NCBI GenBank assembly: GCA_002748755.1
Contig: PDTD01000019.1
Span: 1-64,000 of the forward strand
Direction of reading: 5' to 3'
Origin: Desulfobulbus propionicus
Lineage (GTDB): Bacteria > Desulfobacterota > Desulfobulbia > Desulfobulbales > Desulfobulbaceae
Length of the DNA: 64,000 bases
This document shows, piece by piece, positions 1 to 7,840 of this stretch. Under the pieces are notes generated by a model. It was not told the origin of the DNA and did no database searches. It saw only the letters and a program-made list of their open reading frames with translations. The number at the start of each line of letters is the position of its first letter. The first letter of the stretch is position 1. Position numbers and translations under genes: made by a program.

Positions 1-96
1 AATTGGGCTACTCAGAATATTTTTTTGAGTAAAAACGAAAAAGCAAGGTTAGACGATTTTTCTCAGAATTTTAAGGTCGTTGGTGGACGCTATTGA
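1..96 (+). CDS. C-terminal fragment of an unidentified protein (cut by window start)
   Basis: Reading frame 1 is open from base 1 to a TGA at 94-96 and would give the last 31 residues of a lysine- and asparagine-rich protein. The family cannot be recognised from so little. The following 180 bases hold a strong palindrome and then transposon remnants, so a transposase tail is possible, but this is only inference from context. Confidence 0.3.
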   Translation, partial: NWATQNIFLSKNEKARLDDFSQNFKVVGGRY

Positions 97-139
97 AAAG
101 TCTTATTAGGAAAGAGAGAACAAACAAAGCATAACGAAT

Positions 140-181
140 AAGGTTAGATTGTGTGAGCGCAGCGAGCCACAATCTAACCTT
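140..181. terminator. Perfect 14-bp inverted repeat, possible terminator or element end
   Basis: Bases 140-153 and 168-181 are exact reverse complements (AAGGTTAGATTGTG and its complement) around a 14-base loop containing GAGCGCAGCGAGC. A short T-rich stretch follows on the plus strand. It may terminate the partial gene at 1-96 or be the end of a decayed mobile element. From 182 to 443 I see nothing else. Confidence 0.45.
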
Positions 182-443
182 TTGTTGAACAAACCCGGTT
201 ATTATATAGAAAAAAGCTTTTTGAAAAAGGGGTTTTACTCAGAGAGATATTGGCGAGTCCGGTTTCTTTTTGGGAGGAATTGAGCTTTGAAAAGGGCTCG
301 TCAGCTTTGTCGAGGCCGTTTGCAACGATAAAGTGTCTTTTTTGGGCGCAGGAGTGCGTTACCGGGAGAACCGGTTTTTTTTCCGCCTGATGATGTGTGG
401 GTTTTGGATTCGACACCGCCTCCTTTCGACTGGTTTGGGCACA

Positions 444-826
444 TCAGGCCAAGAGTGGCAGGATAATCTGTGTTTTGATGATTTTCATTCGTGCGCCGCA
501 CCTGGGGCAGCTGATCGAGGGCCTTTGCTTCTTTCAGCCGACAGGCAGACGCAATGGTTTGACTCGCAGTATGAGCTGTAGAAAGACAATGAGTTTCCTG
601 CTGCAGGGGTGAAGAAAACCATAACACCGGACTCTGCGAAAACTTTTGGGCAGGACATGGCGGCTAAGCAGGTATAGAAAGGTTTCACCGGCTACGGTTC
701 GGGTTTTGTACGTTTTCGATTTTGCGGGCAGGTAGCGGAAGGTCACCATGCCTTTTTCGCAGCGAAGGATATCTTTTTCCTGAATGACGCCCTGGTAAAG
801 ATATCTTCCAAGATAGATGATGTTCA
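444..826 (-). pseudogene. IS91-type transposase, C-terminal part, nonsense-interrupted
   Basis: Minus-strand translation from 826 gives a piece matching the end of IS91-family rolling-circle transposases: YLGRYLYQGVIQ, then VTFRYLPAKSKTYKTRTV, then HVLPKSFRRVRCYGFLHP. An in-frame TGA at 534-536 breaks it. The same frame then continues into the zinc-finger tail typical of the family (SCPRCGARMKIIKTQ) and stops at 444-446. The N-terminal half, which in this family carries the catalytic tyrosines, is absent because the frame is joined at about 826 to a tyrosine recombinase. It is clearly non-functional. Confidence 0.75.
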
Positions 827-1135
827 ACGGAGAGGGTATCCGAAATCCTGGTGATCTTCGGTGGTTTAATGAGAGGGATATCGGTCCATGTCTTGTTCAG
901 TACATTGGTGTAAAAGAACTTCAGACCGTTAAGATCGAGTTTGAACGCGCTCCAGGAAAGATTTTCAAGCAGATCGTTGAAGTAGTCAAGGAGCTGATCG
1001 GTGGTCAGGTTATAGATCTGGCAGTCAAAATACTTTCCGATCCGTCTGATGTCCCGAGAGTAGGCCTCGGGCAGTCTTGGGCTGCATGCCGGCGTGTTTC
1101 AGGCACTGAATATGCCTGCGGTTGTATGTGTTGAA
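827..1135 (-). pseudogene. Tyrosine recombinase, N-terminal SAM-like domain only, decayed
   Basis: On the minus strand the frame reads YSRDIRRIGKYFDC, LTTDQLLDYFNDLLEN, LSWSAFKLDLNGLKFFYTNV and WTDIPLIKPPKITRISDTLS. This is the N-terminal core-binding domain of the integrase type often paired with IS91-like transposases. A frameshift near 1055-1070 separates the first 20 residues (RRHIQCLKHAGMQPKTA). The catalytic domain with the R-H-R-Y residues is missing, and the frame runs straight into the transposase remnant at about 826. The likeliest cause is one deletion that removed the 3' part of the integrase gene and the 5' part of the transposase gene. Confidence 0.65.
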
Positions 1136-1297
1136 TTTTTAGTCCTGTGGTGTGGTGATGTTCATTGTTTCCTTCTTACGAAAAGTGGTAGGATGGATGC
1201 GTTTGCATCGTTCTTTGCAATAGAGTACCATAAAACAGGAGGTTACAATAAAGGGGGCGAAGAGAGATGAGGTCTGTTGTCTCCGCGGAGCGGTTTC

Positions 1298-1354
1298 GTT
1301 CAACAAGTCATTTCACCGGACTCATTACACTCGCCGGTGGACTCAGCGTTCACG
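1298..1354 (+). other. attC-like fold (integron recombination-site remnant)
   Basis: GTTCAAC at 1298-1304 fits the RYYYAAC core. CACCGG at 1314-1319 can pair with CCGGTG at 1334-1339, and the sequence continues into GGACTCAGCGTT at 1339-1350, which resembles the right arm of many attC sites. The final core is GTTCACG rather than GTTRRRY, so it does not fit the consensus. The stretch TGGACTCAGCGTTCAC followed by GGCGGC (1338-1359) recurs with one difference in 22 bases on the other strand at 12818-12839. An inverted repeat (GGCGGC, TTC, GCCGC) follows. The rest of 1141-1609 shows no gene. Confidence 0.35.
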
Positions 1355-1609
1355 GCGGCTTCGCCGCTGTGAATCGCGGTGCTGACTGCGTCAAGTACCT
1401 TGTCCCGTCGCTTCTCACCAGAACAAGGAACTTGACCGGACACCGCGATTAAAAGGTACTTCTGTCTACCGCTTAGCCGAGATATCTGATGAGCAATTTT
1501 CTGATTTGAGAAAGAATAAGACAGAAACAGATGTCTGGATGTCTGTAGTGTCGGTGAGCCAGCTCATATTTCGATACAATGATCATGAGATATCCAGGTG
1601 AGAGAAAAG

Positions 1610-1638
1610 TTGACAAAAAAGTCGGAGTCTAGTATAGA
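1610..1638 (+). promoter_or_regulatory. Sigma-70 promoter of the thiamine operon
   Basis: TTGACA at 1610-1615 and TATAGA at 1633-1638 are separated by 17 bases. That is a near-consensus housekeeping promoter ending about ten bases before the TPP aptamer, where a riboswitch transcript should begin. Confidence 0.75.
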
Positions 1639-1648
1639 GATAGCTATA

Positions 1649-1737
1649 CGCTAGGGGTGCAATCTCTTGCTGAGAGGATTCAGTCCAACCCTTAGAACCT
1701 GATCTGGATAATACCGGCGAAGGGAAGCGGGAACAAA
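1649..1737 (+). ncRNA. TPP (THI-element) riboswitch aptamer
   Basis: The conserved thi-box segments are present in order: AGGGGTGC at about 1653, CTGAGAGGATT at 1670-1680, then ACCCTTAGAACCTGATCTGG and ATACCGGCGAAGGGAAGC up to about 1731. These form the pyrimidine- and pyrophosphate-sensor arms that bind thiamine pyrophosphate. An intrinsic terminator follows at 1774-1810 and thiS comes next, so high TPP should stop transcription of the whole thi operon. Confidence 0.95.
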
Positions 1738-1773
1738 CAAAGATACCGGGCAAAAGCCCTGATAACATCTCTT

Positions 1774-1810
1774 AAACCGCTTGCCCTAACGGGACAAGCG
1801 GTTTTTTTTT
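1774..1810 (+). terminator. Riboswitch-controlled intrinsic terminator before thiS
   Basis: AACCGCTTG-CCC pairs with GGG-ACAAGCGGTT around TAAC, followed by a run of nine T. It lies between the TPP aptamer and thiS and is the natural expression platform of the riboswitch. Confidence 0.85.
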
Positions 1811-1834
1811 AACACTGAAGACTATCAACATACC

Positions 1835-2032
1835 ATGGAACTACGTGTCAACGGTGAGAGCCACACTACAGATAGCATCACCCTGGGTGAGCTTATCCAG
1901 GAACTGGGACTCTCTACAGAGGCCCTTGTGGTTGAGTGGAATGAGCAGATAATCCGACAGGAACGTTGGACAGAGATAAAGCTGAGCACACAAGACCGGA
2001 TTGAACTGCTCAATTTTGTCGGTGGAGGATGA
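1835..2032 (+). CDS. thiS: Sulfur carrier protein ThiS
   Basis: This is a 65-residue ubiquitin-fold protein ending in VGGG, the C-terminal Gly-Gly tail that ThiF adenylates and that carries the thiocarboxylate sulfur for the thiazole ring. The internal GELIQELGL and VVEWNEQII stretches are typical of ThiS. It is the first gene of the operon, 24 bases after the riboswitch terminator and 3 bases before thiG. Length and context match the family. Confidence 0.95.
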   Translation: MELRVNGESHTTDSITLGELIQELGLSTEALVVEWNEQIIRQERWTEIKLSTQDRIELLNFVGGG

Positions 2033-2035
2033 ACT

Positions 2036-2806
2036 ATGAAGAAACAAGATGTGCGTCTTGGGGATGTTACCTTTACCAATCGACTCTTTACCGGTACGGG
2101 AAAATTCGCTTCCAACGAGTCTATACCTGAGATGCTCAAAGCCAGCGGCTCACAGATGATCACCGTGGCCTTGCGGCGGATAGATATGCAGTCACAGACA
2201 GACAATATCTTGCAGTACATTCCTGATAACGTCACCCTGTTGCCCAACACCTCCGGTGCCCGCACAGCTGAACAGGCCATTCGTGTAGCCCGTATTGCAC
2301 GTGCGGCCGGATGTGGCAAGTTTATTAAAATTGAGGTCATCACGGATGCCAAGTACCTGATGCCTGACAATTACGAAACCCTCCGCGCTACAGAAGTTCT
2401 CGTAAAGGAAGGTTTTGTGGTCCTCCCATATATTCTGCCAGATCTGCCCCTGGCAAAACGACTGGAAGATGCGGGAGCTGCGGCCGTTATGCCGTTGGGT
2501 GCCCCTATTGGTACCAACCGTGGACTGGAAACCAAACCACTGATACAAATGCTGATAGAGAATTGTACGGTACCGGTGATTGTCGATGCCGGCATCGGCC
2601 TGCCCTCCCATGCTGCGGCTGCCATGGAAATGGGTGCTGACGCGGTCCTGGTCAATACGGCCATAGCCACGGCACAGGATCCCGTTGCCATGGGGACCGC
2701 CTTTAAGCTTGCAGTGCAGGCGGGAAGAATGGCTTATCTTGCCGAAGTAGCCGATACCTCCATGACGGCACAAGCCTCATCACCATTGACGGGTTTTCTT
2801 GATTGA
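2036..2806 (+). CDS. thiG: Thiazole synthase ThiG
   Basis: This 256-residue TIM-barrel enzyme joins 1-deoxyxylulose 5-phosphate, dehydroglycine and ThiS-thiocarboxylate sulfur into the thiazole moiety. Family blocks are visible: [10 protein letters not shown] near the start, [32 protein letters not shown] with the catalytic lysine, [14 protein letters not shown], and [20 protein letters not shown]. It is nearly full length and follows thiS immediately. ThiH downstream supplies dehydroglycine, which marks the anaerobic branch of the pathway. Confidence 0.97.
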   Translation: MKKQDVRLGDVTFTNRLFTGTGKFASNESIPEMLKASGSQMITVALRRIDMQSQTDNILQYIPDNVTLLPNTSGARTAEQAIRVARIARAAGCGKFIKIEVITDAKYLMPDNYETLRATEVLVKEGFVVLPYILPDLPLAKRLEDAGAAAVMPLGAPIGTNRGLETKPLIQMLIENCTVPVIVDAGIGLPSHAAAAMEMGADAVLVNTAIATAQDPVAMGTAFKLAVQAGRMAYLAEVADTSMTAQASSPLTGFLD

Positions 2807-2832
2807 TCGGTCATATAAACAGGGGGGATAGC

Positions 2833-3942
2833 ATGACTTTTTATCAAACACTCGATCTCCACAGAGATTTTGATTTTGTTGCATTTTTCAACGCTGTTAC
2901 TGATAAGCAGGTAGTACAATGCATCCACAAAGAGCATCTGACAGCACGTGACTACCTCATTCTGCTCAGTCCACGGGCAGCCAATCATCTGGAAGAAATG
3001 GCTCAAATGGCCCAGAAAAAGACAATCCAATTTTTTGGCCGGACCATACAGCTGTTTGCACCTCTGTACATCTCCAACCATTGCACCAACAAATGTATTT
3101 ACTGCGGGTTCAACTCCGCAAACACCATTGACCGACGCAGGTTGACCATCCAGGAGATTGAACGGGAAGCCAAGTCCATATCCGCCACCGGCATACAGCA
3201 TATCCTGGTGTTGACTGGCGAATCCCGTCAGGCGACTCCCATGACCTACCTGCTGGAGGCGGTCGCCTGCCTAAAACGTTATTTCGCCTCGGTTTCCATA
3301 GAAATTTTCCCCATGGATTTTGAGGAGTACAGTCAACTGCAGCAGGCGGGTGTGGATGGGTTAACCCTGTTTCAGGAAACCTATGACCAGGTCACCTATG
3401 ATCGGGTTCACCTGGCGGGCAAGAAAAAAGATTACCGGTACCGGCTCGACGCCCCCGAACGAGGCGCCCGCGCAGGATTTCGCACCGTCAACATTGGGGC
3501 TTTGCTCGGTCTTGGAGAAAAACGCAGGGAATTTTTTTTCACCGGCCTCCATGCCAAATATCTTGACGATACCTATCTGGACACGGAAGTGGCTGTTTCC
3601 CTGCCCAGATTCAATCCCGCTGAATGTGATTTTCAACCTGATTACCCTGTTGACGATAAAACTTTTGTCCAGTTCCTGCTGGCTTTTCGCCTCTTTATGC
3701 CCCGGACCGGGATCACCATTTCCACAAGGGAAAACGCCCTTATGCGAGATCACCTGATGCACCTCGGGGCAACACGTTTTTCCGCAGGAGTGAGTACCAG
3801 CGTCGGCGGTTATGCACACCCGGACAAGAGTTCCACGCCTCAATTTGAAATTACTGACGATCGCAGCGTTGAGGAGATGGTGCAGGCCATCAGTGCCCAT
3901 GGATACCAGCCTGTCTATAAAGACTGGGATCAGGCAATATGA
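2833..3942 (+). CDS. thiH: 2-iminoacetate synthase ThiH (radical SAM tyrosine lyase)
   Basis: This radical SAM enzyme cleaves tyrosine to p-cresol and dehydroglycine for ThiG. The iron-sulfur motif C-x3-C-x2-C is seen in HCTNKCIYCGF at about residues 80-90. FGRTIQLFAPLYISN and GLTLFQETYDQVTY are characteristic blocks. I prefer the ATG at 2833, because AGGGGGG at 2821-2827 is a good ribosome binding site; an upstream TTG at 2803 is in frame but poorer. The length of 369 residues is normal. Its stop overlaps the thiF start. Confidence 0.95.
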   Translation: MTFYQTLDLHRDFDFVAFFNAVTDKQVVQCIHKEHLTARDYLILLSPRAANHLEEMAQMAQKKTIQFFGRTIQLFAPLYISNHCTNKCIYCGFNSANTIDRRRLTIQEIEREAKSISATGIQHILVLTGESRQATPMTYLLEAVACLKRYFASVSIEIFPMDFEEYSQLQQAGVDGLTLFQETYDQVTYDRVHLAGKKKDYRYRLDAPERGARAGFRTVNIGALLGLGEKRREFFFTGLHAKYLDDTYLDTEVAVSLPRFNPAECDFQPDYPVDDKTFVQFLLAFRLFMPRTGITISTRENALMRDHLMHLGATRFSAGVSTSVGGYAHPDKSSTPQFEITDDRSVEEMVQAISAHGYQPVYKDWDQAI

Positions 3943-4475
3943 AGATCGGACTGGCCGGAGCAGGAGGCATAGGTTCCAACGTGGCCGTCAACCTCGTCCG
4001 CTCGGGCATCTGCTCACTGAAAATCTTGGATTATGATACAGTGGAAGTCGGCAACCTCAATCGCCAGTTTTACTTTAGAGACCAGGTTGGCAAACCAAAG
4101 ATCACTATGCTTGCCGAAAACCTGGCACGCATTAACCCGGCCGCCCACATTGATCCGCTGACATGCAGAATCACCAGGAATAATATCATTGATGTCTTTG
4201 CTGACTGTCCCATCGTTGTTGAAGGCCTTGATCGGCAGCAAGACAAAAAAATGCTCGTGGAGACCCTCACCCCGCATAAGGAGCTGATTGTCGCAGCCAA
4301 CGGCATTGCCGGGGCATCCATATCTGGCATCACTACCCGGAAGATGGATAACTGTATTATTGTGGGCGATTTCAGTACCGATTGCGCCTCAGAGAAGCTC
4401 TATGCGCATAAGGTGCTCACCATTGCAGCCATCATGACCCACCATCTCATTGAACATGTGGAGGAAACGCCATGA
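3939..4475 (+). CDS. thiF: ThiS adenylyltransferase, short ThiF (family 2)
   Basis: This E1-like enzyme activates the ThiS C-terminus with ATP. The N-terminal nucleotide-binding loop GLAGAGGIGSNVAVNLVRSG, then ILDYDTVEVGNLNRQFY (conserved Asp and Arg) and CPIVVEGLDRQQDK are clear. At 178 residues it lacks the C-terminal zinc-binding region of enterobacterial ThiF (about 250 residues), as do the ThiF proteins encoded in thiSGHFE clusters of anaerobes. ATGA overlaps link it to thiH upstream and thiE downstream. Confidence 0.9.
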   Translation: MKIGLAGAGGIGSNVAVNLVRSGICSLKILDYDTVEVGNLNRQFYFRDQVGKPKITMLAENLARINPAAHIDPLTCRITRNNIIDVFADCPIVVEGLDRQQDKKMLVETLTPHKELIVAANGIAGASISGITTRKMDNCIIVGDFSTDCASEKLYAHKVLTIAAIMTHHLIEHVEETP

Positions 4476-5116
4476 ATAGGTACAAACTGCCTACAGGTAT
4501 TTACGGTATGACAGGGGAACAGTTCTCCCTTGGCCGCTCCAACATTGATGTTGTTCAGGACATGATCTCAGCAGGTATTTGTATTATTCAGTACCGTGAA
4601 AAACGGCATAAAAAGAAGTATAGCGATATATATGCAGAATGCAGGGCAATCCGCCAAATTACCAAAAAACATGGGGTGACCTTTATCGTGAACGATTATA
4701 TTGACATCGCCCTGCTCGTTGACGCAGATGGTGTGCATGTGGGCCAGGAAGATCTTCCCGTTCCTGCTGTCCGGGAGCTCCTTGGACCGGATAAAATAAT
4801 CGGCCTATCTACCCACTCTCCTGAACAGTGCGATGCAGCCAGCCGACTGGGGGCCGACTATATCGGCGTTGGTCCGATATATGCAACGCAAACCAAAGAA
4901 GATGTCTGTGCAGCGGTTGGCTTGGAATACCTTGATTATGCCGTTGCCCACAGTGCCCTGCCCCTGGTCGCCATTGGCGGCATCAAGGAGCACAATATCA
5001 GTGATGTTGTCCGGCACGGAGCGACCACTCTTTGTCTGGTCACCGAAATAGTCGGGTCACCAGATATTGGCGCCATGGTCAAACGTCTTACCCAGGCAAT
5101 ACCAGGTAATGGCTGA
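4472..5116 (+). CDS. thiE: Thiamine-phosphate synthase ThiE
   Basis: This TIM-barrel enzyme couples the HMP pyrophosphate and thiazole phosphate halves to thiamine phosphate. Recognisable blocks are IIQYREKRHKKK, FIVNDYIDIALLVDADGVHVGQEDLP, IIGLSTHSPEQ, GADYIGVGPIYATQTKED and LVAIGGIKEHNI. It has 214 residues, close to the family norm. The start overlaps the thiF stop by 4 bases. Confidence 0.96.
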   Translation: MNRYKLPTGIYGMTGEQFSLGRSNIDVVQDMISAGICIIQYREKRHKKKYSDIYAECRAIRQITKKHGVTFIVNDYIDIALLVDADGVHVGQEDLPVPAVRELLGPDKIIGLSTHSPEQCDAASRLGADYIGVGPIYATQTKEDVCAAVGLEYLDYAVAHSALPLVAIGGIKEHNISDVVRHGATTLCLVTEIVGSPDIGAMVKRLTQAIPGNG

Positions 5117-5173
5117 GCATCACGAATTCAGCATTGGGCTGTTTAAGAAAACCTAAACACCAGAGGAGTAGCT

Positions 5174-6466
5174 ATGTCCTATACAACCCAGATGGCAGCT
5201 GCCAGGAAAGGGGTTATCACCCCGCAGATGCAACATGTGCTGGATACGGAATATATTCAGCCCGAGGTGCTTATACAGAGAGTGGCCGAGGGCGCCATTG
5301 CCATTCCGGCAAACAAAAACCATCACAGCCTGAAAGCCGCCGGTGTGGGAGAAGGGCTGCGAACAAAAATCAATGTCAACCTTGGGGTTTCGGAAGATTG
5401 CTGCCATGTGGAAAGTGAGCTGAACAAGGTACGACGGAGTGTGGAACTCAAGGCAGACGCTATCATGGATCTGAGCACCTTTGGGGATACCCAAACTTTT
5501 CGCAAGCGGGCCGTTGCTATTTGTCCGCTGATGATTGGGACAGTGCCGGTCTATGACGCTGTGGCCAGGTATGGTAAGGATGTCGCTGCAATCACTGTGG
5601 ACGACTTTTTCGACGTGGTCACCATGCATGCTGAGGACGGTGTGGATTTTATGACCATTCACGCCGGCTTGAATCAAACGGCCATGGAACGTCTCAAAAT
5701 AAACGAGCGCCTTACCCATGTGGTCAGTCGCGGGGGCTCACTGCTGCTTTATTGGATGGAAAAAAACCAAAGGGAAAACCCTTTTTATGAGAACTTTGAC
5801 CGACTACTTGCAATCTGCCAGAAATATGATGTAACCCTGAGCCTTGGCGACGGCCTGCGTCCTGGCTGTCTGAACGATGCCACAGATGCGTCTCAGATCC
5901 AGGAACTCATTATTCTCGGTGAACTGACCAAACGCGCTTGGTCTGCAGATGTTCAGGTGATGATCGAAGGGCCGGGCCATGTGCCTTTGAATGAAGTGGT
6001 CGCCAATATGCAGCTTGAGAAGAAAATATGTCACGGGGCGCCGTTTTATGTCTTGGGTCCAGTGGTCACGGATGTTGCTCCGGGATATGATCATATCACC
6101 TCGGCCATTGGGGGGGCACTGGCTGCAAGCAGCGGGGCCGATTTCCTTTGTTATGTTACTCCGGCCGAGCACTTGAGGCTGCCTGACATGGACGACATGA
6201 AAGAAGGGATTGTTGCTACCCGCATCGCTGCTCATGCTGCTGATGTGGCAAAAGGCATACCGCATGCCCTGGATTGGGACAATCGCATGAGCCATGCCCG
6301 TAAAGAGTTGGACTGGGAAAAGATGTTTGAGTTGGCCATTGACCCGGAAAAGGCGAGGCGGTACAGAAATTCTTCCCTGCCCATAGATAAGAGTGTCTGC
6401 ACGATGTGCGGTGATTTGTGCGCAGTAAAGCGCAGCAGGGAGGTTCTAGAAAACTCAACGGAATAA
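5174..6466 (+). CDS. thiC: Phosphomethylpyrimidine synthase ThiC (short form)
   Basis: This non-canonical radical SAM enzyme converts aminoimidazole ribotide to hydroxymethylpyrimidine phosphate. [56 protein letters not shown] and [19 protein letters not shown] are ThiC blocks. With 430 residues it is the short type without the N-terminal extension of E. coli ThiC (about 630). The C-terminal cysteines at 409, 412 and 416 form C-x2-C-x3-C, one residue shorter than the C-x2-C-x4-C of classical ThiC. The paralogue BzaF (hydroxybenzimidazole synthase) is the main alternative, but the thi-operon position under a TPP riboswitch favours ThiC. A GAGGAG ribosome binding site precedes the start. Confidence 0.9.
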   Translation: MSYTTQMAAARKGVITPQMQHVLDTEYIQPEVLIQRVAEGAIAIPANKNHHSLKAAGVGEGLRTKINVNLGVSEDCCHVESELNKVRRSVELKADAIMDLSTFGDTQTFRKRAVAICPLMIGTVPVYDAVARYGKDVAAITVDDFFDVVTMHAEDGVDFMTIHAGLNQTAMERLKINERLTHVVSRGGSLLLYWMEKNQRENPFYENFDRLLAICQKYDVTLSLGDGLRPGCLNDATDASQIQELIILGELTKRAWSADVQVMIEGPGHVPLNEVVANMQLEKKICHGAPFYVLGPVVTDVAPGYDHITSAIGGALAASSGADFLCYVTPAEHLRLPDMDDMKEGIVATRIAAHAADVAKGIPHALDWDNRMSHARKELDWEKMFELAIDPEKARRYRNSSLPIDKSVCTMCGDLCAVKRSREVLENSTE

Positions 6467-6476
6467 GAGCACAAGT

Positions 6477-6538
6477 TTAATGAGGTCCCAAAAGCTCCCG
6501 AGCCTGGCACCGACTGAGCAGATGAGAAATCCGAGCTA
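6477..6538 (+). repeat. 228-bp TIR element, right-end fragment
   Basis: GAGGTCCCAAAAGCTCC, GAGCCTGGCACC and GATGAGAAATCCGAGCTA match the last 60 bases of the dispersed element seen whole at 25226-25453. It lies just after thiC and runs directly into the left end of another copy, sharing the TA at 6537-6538. Confidence 0.8.
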
Positions 6539-6668
6539 ACCCGGATTTCCCATGAATATTTTTCTCTTTTGAGAAAAAAGAAAGCGAAACAGTTGGGAGT
6601 GATGTCCGTGAAAGGTCTCGCATTTCGACAAAGTGTTCATCAAAGGTCAGCGGCAGCGGTGCCAGATA
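6537..6668 (+). repeat. 228-bp TIR element, left-end fragment
   Basis: This begins TAACCCGGATTTCCCATGA and continues through GATGTCCGTGAAAGGTCTCGC and TCGACAAAGTGTTCATCAAAGGTCAGC. That is the first 130 bases of the family; the right half is missing. Together with 6477-6538 it forms a tail-to-head joint that fills the gap between thiC and msrAB. Confidence 0.8.
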
Positions 6669-6685
6669 CGATGCACGATGCTGAA

Positions 6686-7771
6686 CTACTTGTTTTCTTC
6701 CTCGAACAAGGCCTTATATTCACCGTATCCTTCCTTTTCTAGATCCTCGACAGGGATGAAACGAAGCGCAGCCGAGTTGATGCAGTATCTGAGTCCTGTT
6801 GGTTCCGGGCCGTCTGCGAACACATGACCAAGGTGTGCATCCCCCTGACTGCTGCGCACCTCGGTTCGAGTCCTGTGCAGGCTGGTGTCTTTTTTCTCAA
6901 CAATGCTGTCCAGTCGCAGGGGCTTGGTAAAACTCGGCCAGCCTGTGCCTGAATCATATTTGTCCAGTGAACTGAAGAGTGGGACACCTGAAACCAGATC
7001 GACATAAATCCCGGCCTTTTTATTGTTCCAATACTGGTTGTTAAAGGGCGGTTCAGTACCATTGTTTTGCGTTACCTTCCACTGTAAAGGGGTTAATCGC
7101 TCTCGCAGGCCCTTTTTGTCCTCTCCTTTTTTCTTTGCACGATCTTGCCAGTGTTCCTGCAAGAACGAATCTCTACCCGAACCGGAGCGATACCACTTGT
7201 ACCGGGCAGGGTTTTGACAATAGAAATTCTGGTGGTACTCTTCGGCAGGGTAAAAGGGAGCGGCCGGCAAAACGGGTGTGACAATGGGTTTGCTAAAAAC
7301 ACCTGATGATTCAAGTTTTTGCCGTGATTGTTCAGCTATTTTTTTCTGTTCTGGTGTATAATAAAAAATGGCCGTCGTATAGCCGTGGCCTCGGTCTACA
7401 AACTGACCGCCTTTATCTGTAGGGTCCACCTGCCTCCAATACACCTCCAACAGTTGCTCATAGTTGATACGTCCGGGATCATACAGCACCTGCACCACCT
7501 CCAGATGACCGCCATCATGGTAGGTCTGATAGGTCGGGTCTGGACTGCTCCCTCCTGCATATCCAGAGAGAACCTCAGCTACGCCTTCTAGTTTTTCAAA
7601 AGGCGGTTCCATGCACCAGAAACAGCCGCCGGCAAACATGGCTTTACTGAGTTTGCTTTTTTCGCTGCTTTTCATATTATTTTCTCTCGAAATTCCGATA
7701 GATACCATTGTACTGCACACAAGGGCAATGATCATACCGACCATAACAAGCCAAACGGATTGTCTTATCAT
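6686..7771 (-). CDS. msrAB: Fused peptide methionine sulfoxide reductase MsrA-MsrB, membrane-anchored
   Basis: It repairs oxidised methionine, both S and R epimers. Residues 1-30 form a hydrophobic signal or anchor segment ([17 protein letters not shown]), so the enzyme probably acts outside the cytoplasm. The MsrA domain (about 43-195) has the catalytic [12 protein letters not shown] and the [13 protein letters not shown] tail. The MsrB domain (about 215-350) has [18 protein letters not shown] and the catalytic cysteine in RYCINSAAL. It has 361 residues and is alone between the thi operon and parC. Fused MsrAB proteins with a secretion signal are known in several bacteria. Confidence 0.95.
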   Translation of the reverse strand: MIRQSVWLVMVGMIIALVCSTMVSIGISRENNMKSSEKSKLSKAMFAGGCFWCMEPPFEKLEGVAEVLSGYAGGSSPDPTYQTYHDGGHLEVVQVLYDPGRINYEQLLEVYWRQVDPTDKGGQFVDRGHGYTTAIFYYTPEQKKIAEQSRQKLESSGVFSKPIVTPVLPAAPFYPAEEYHQNFYCQNPARYKWYRSGSGRDSFLQEHWQDRAKKKGEDKKGLRERLTPLQWKVTQNNGTEPPFNNQYWNNKKAGIYVDLVSGVPLFSSLDKYDSGTGWPSFTKPLRLDSIVEKKDTSLHRTRTEVRSSQGDAHLGHVFADGPEPTGLRYCINSAALRFIPVEDLEKEGYGEYKALFEEENK

Positions 7772-7840
7772 GAGTACACCTCCATGTAGATACGAGTTAA
7801 GGCTCTACCTGAACCAGGTCAACAAGACAGGCTCTGCAGC

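Noticed and set aside
817-1134. Plus-strand open frame of 105 codons
   Set aside because: It is the antisense of the tyrosine recombinase remnant, which matches a known family on the minus strand.
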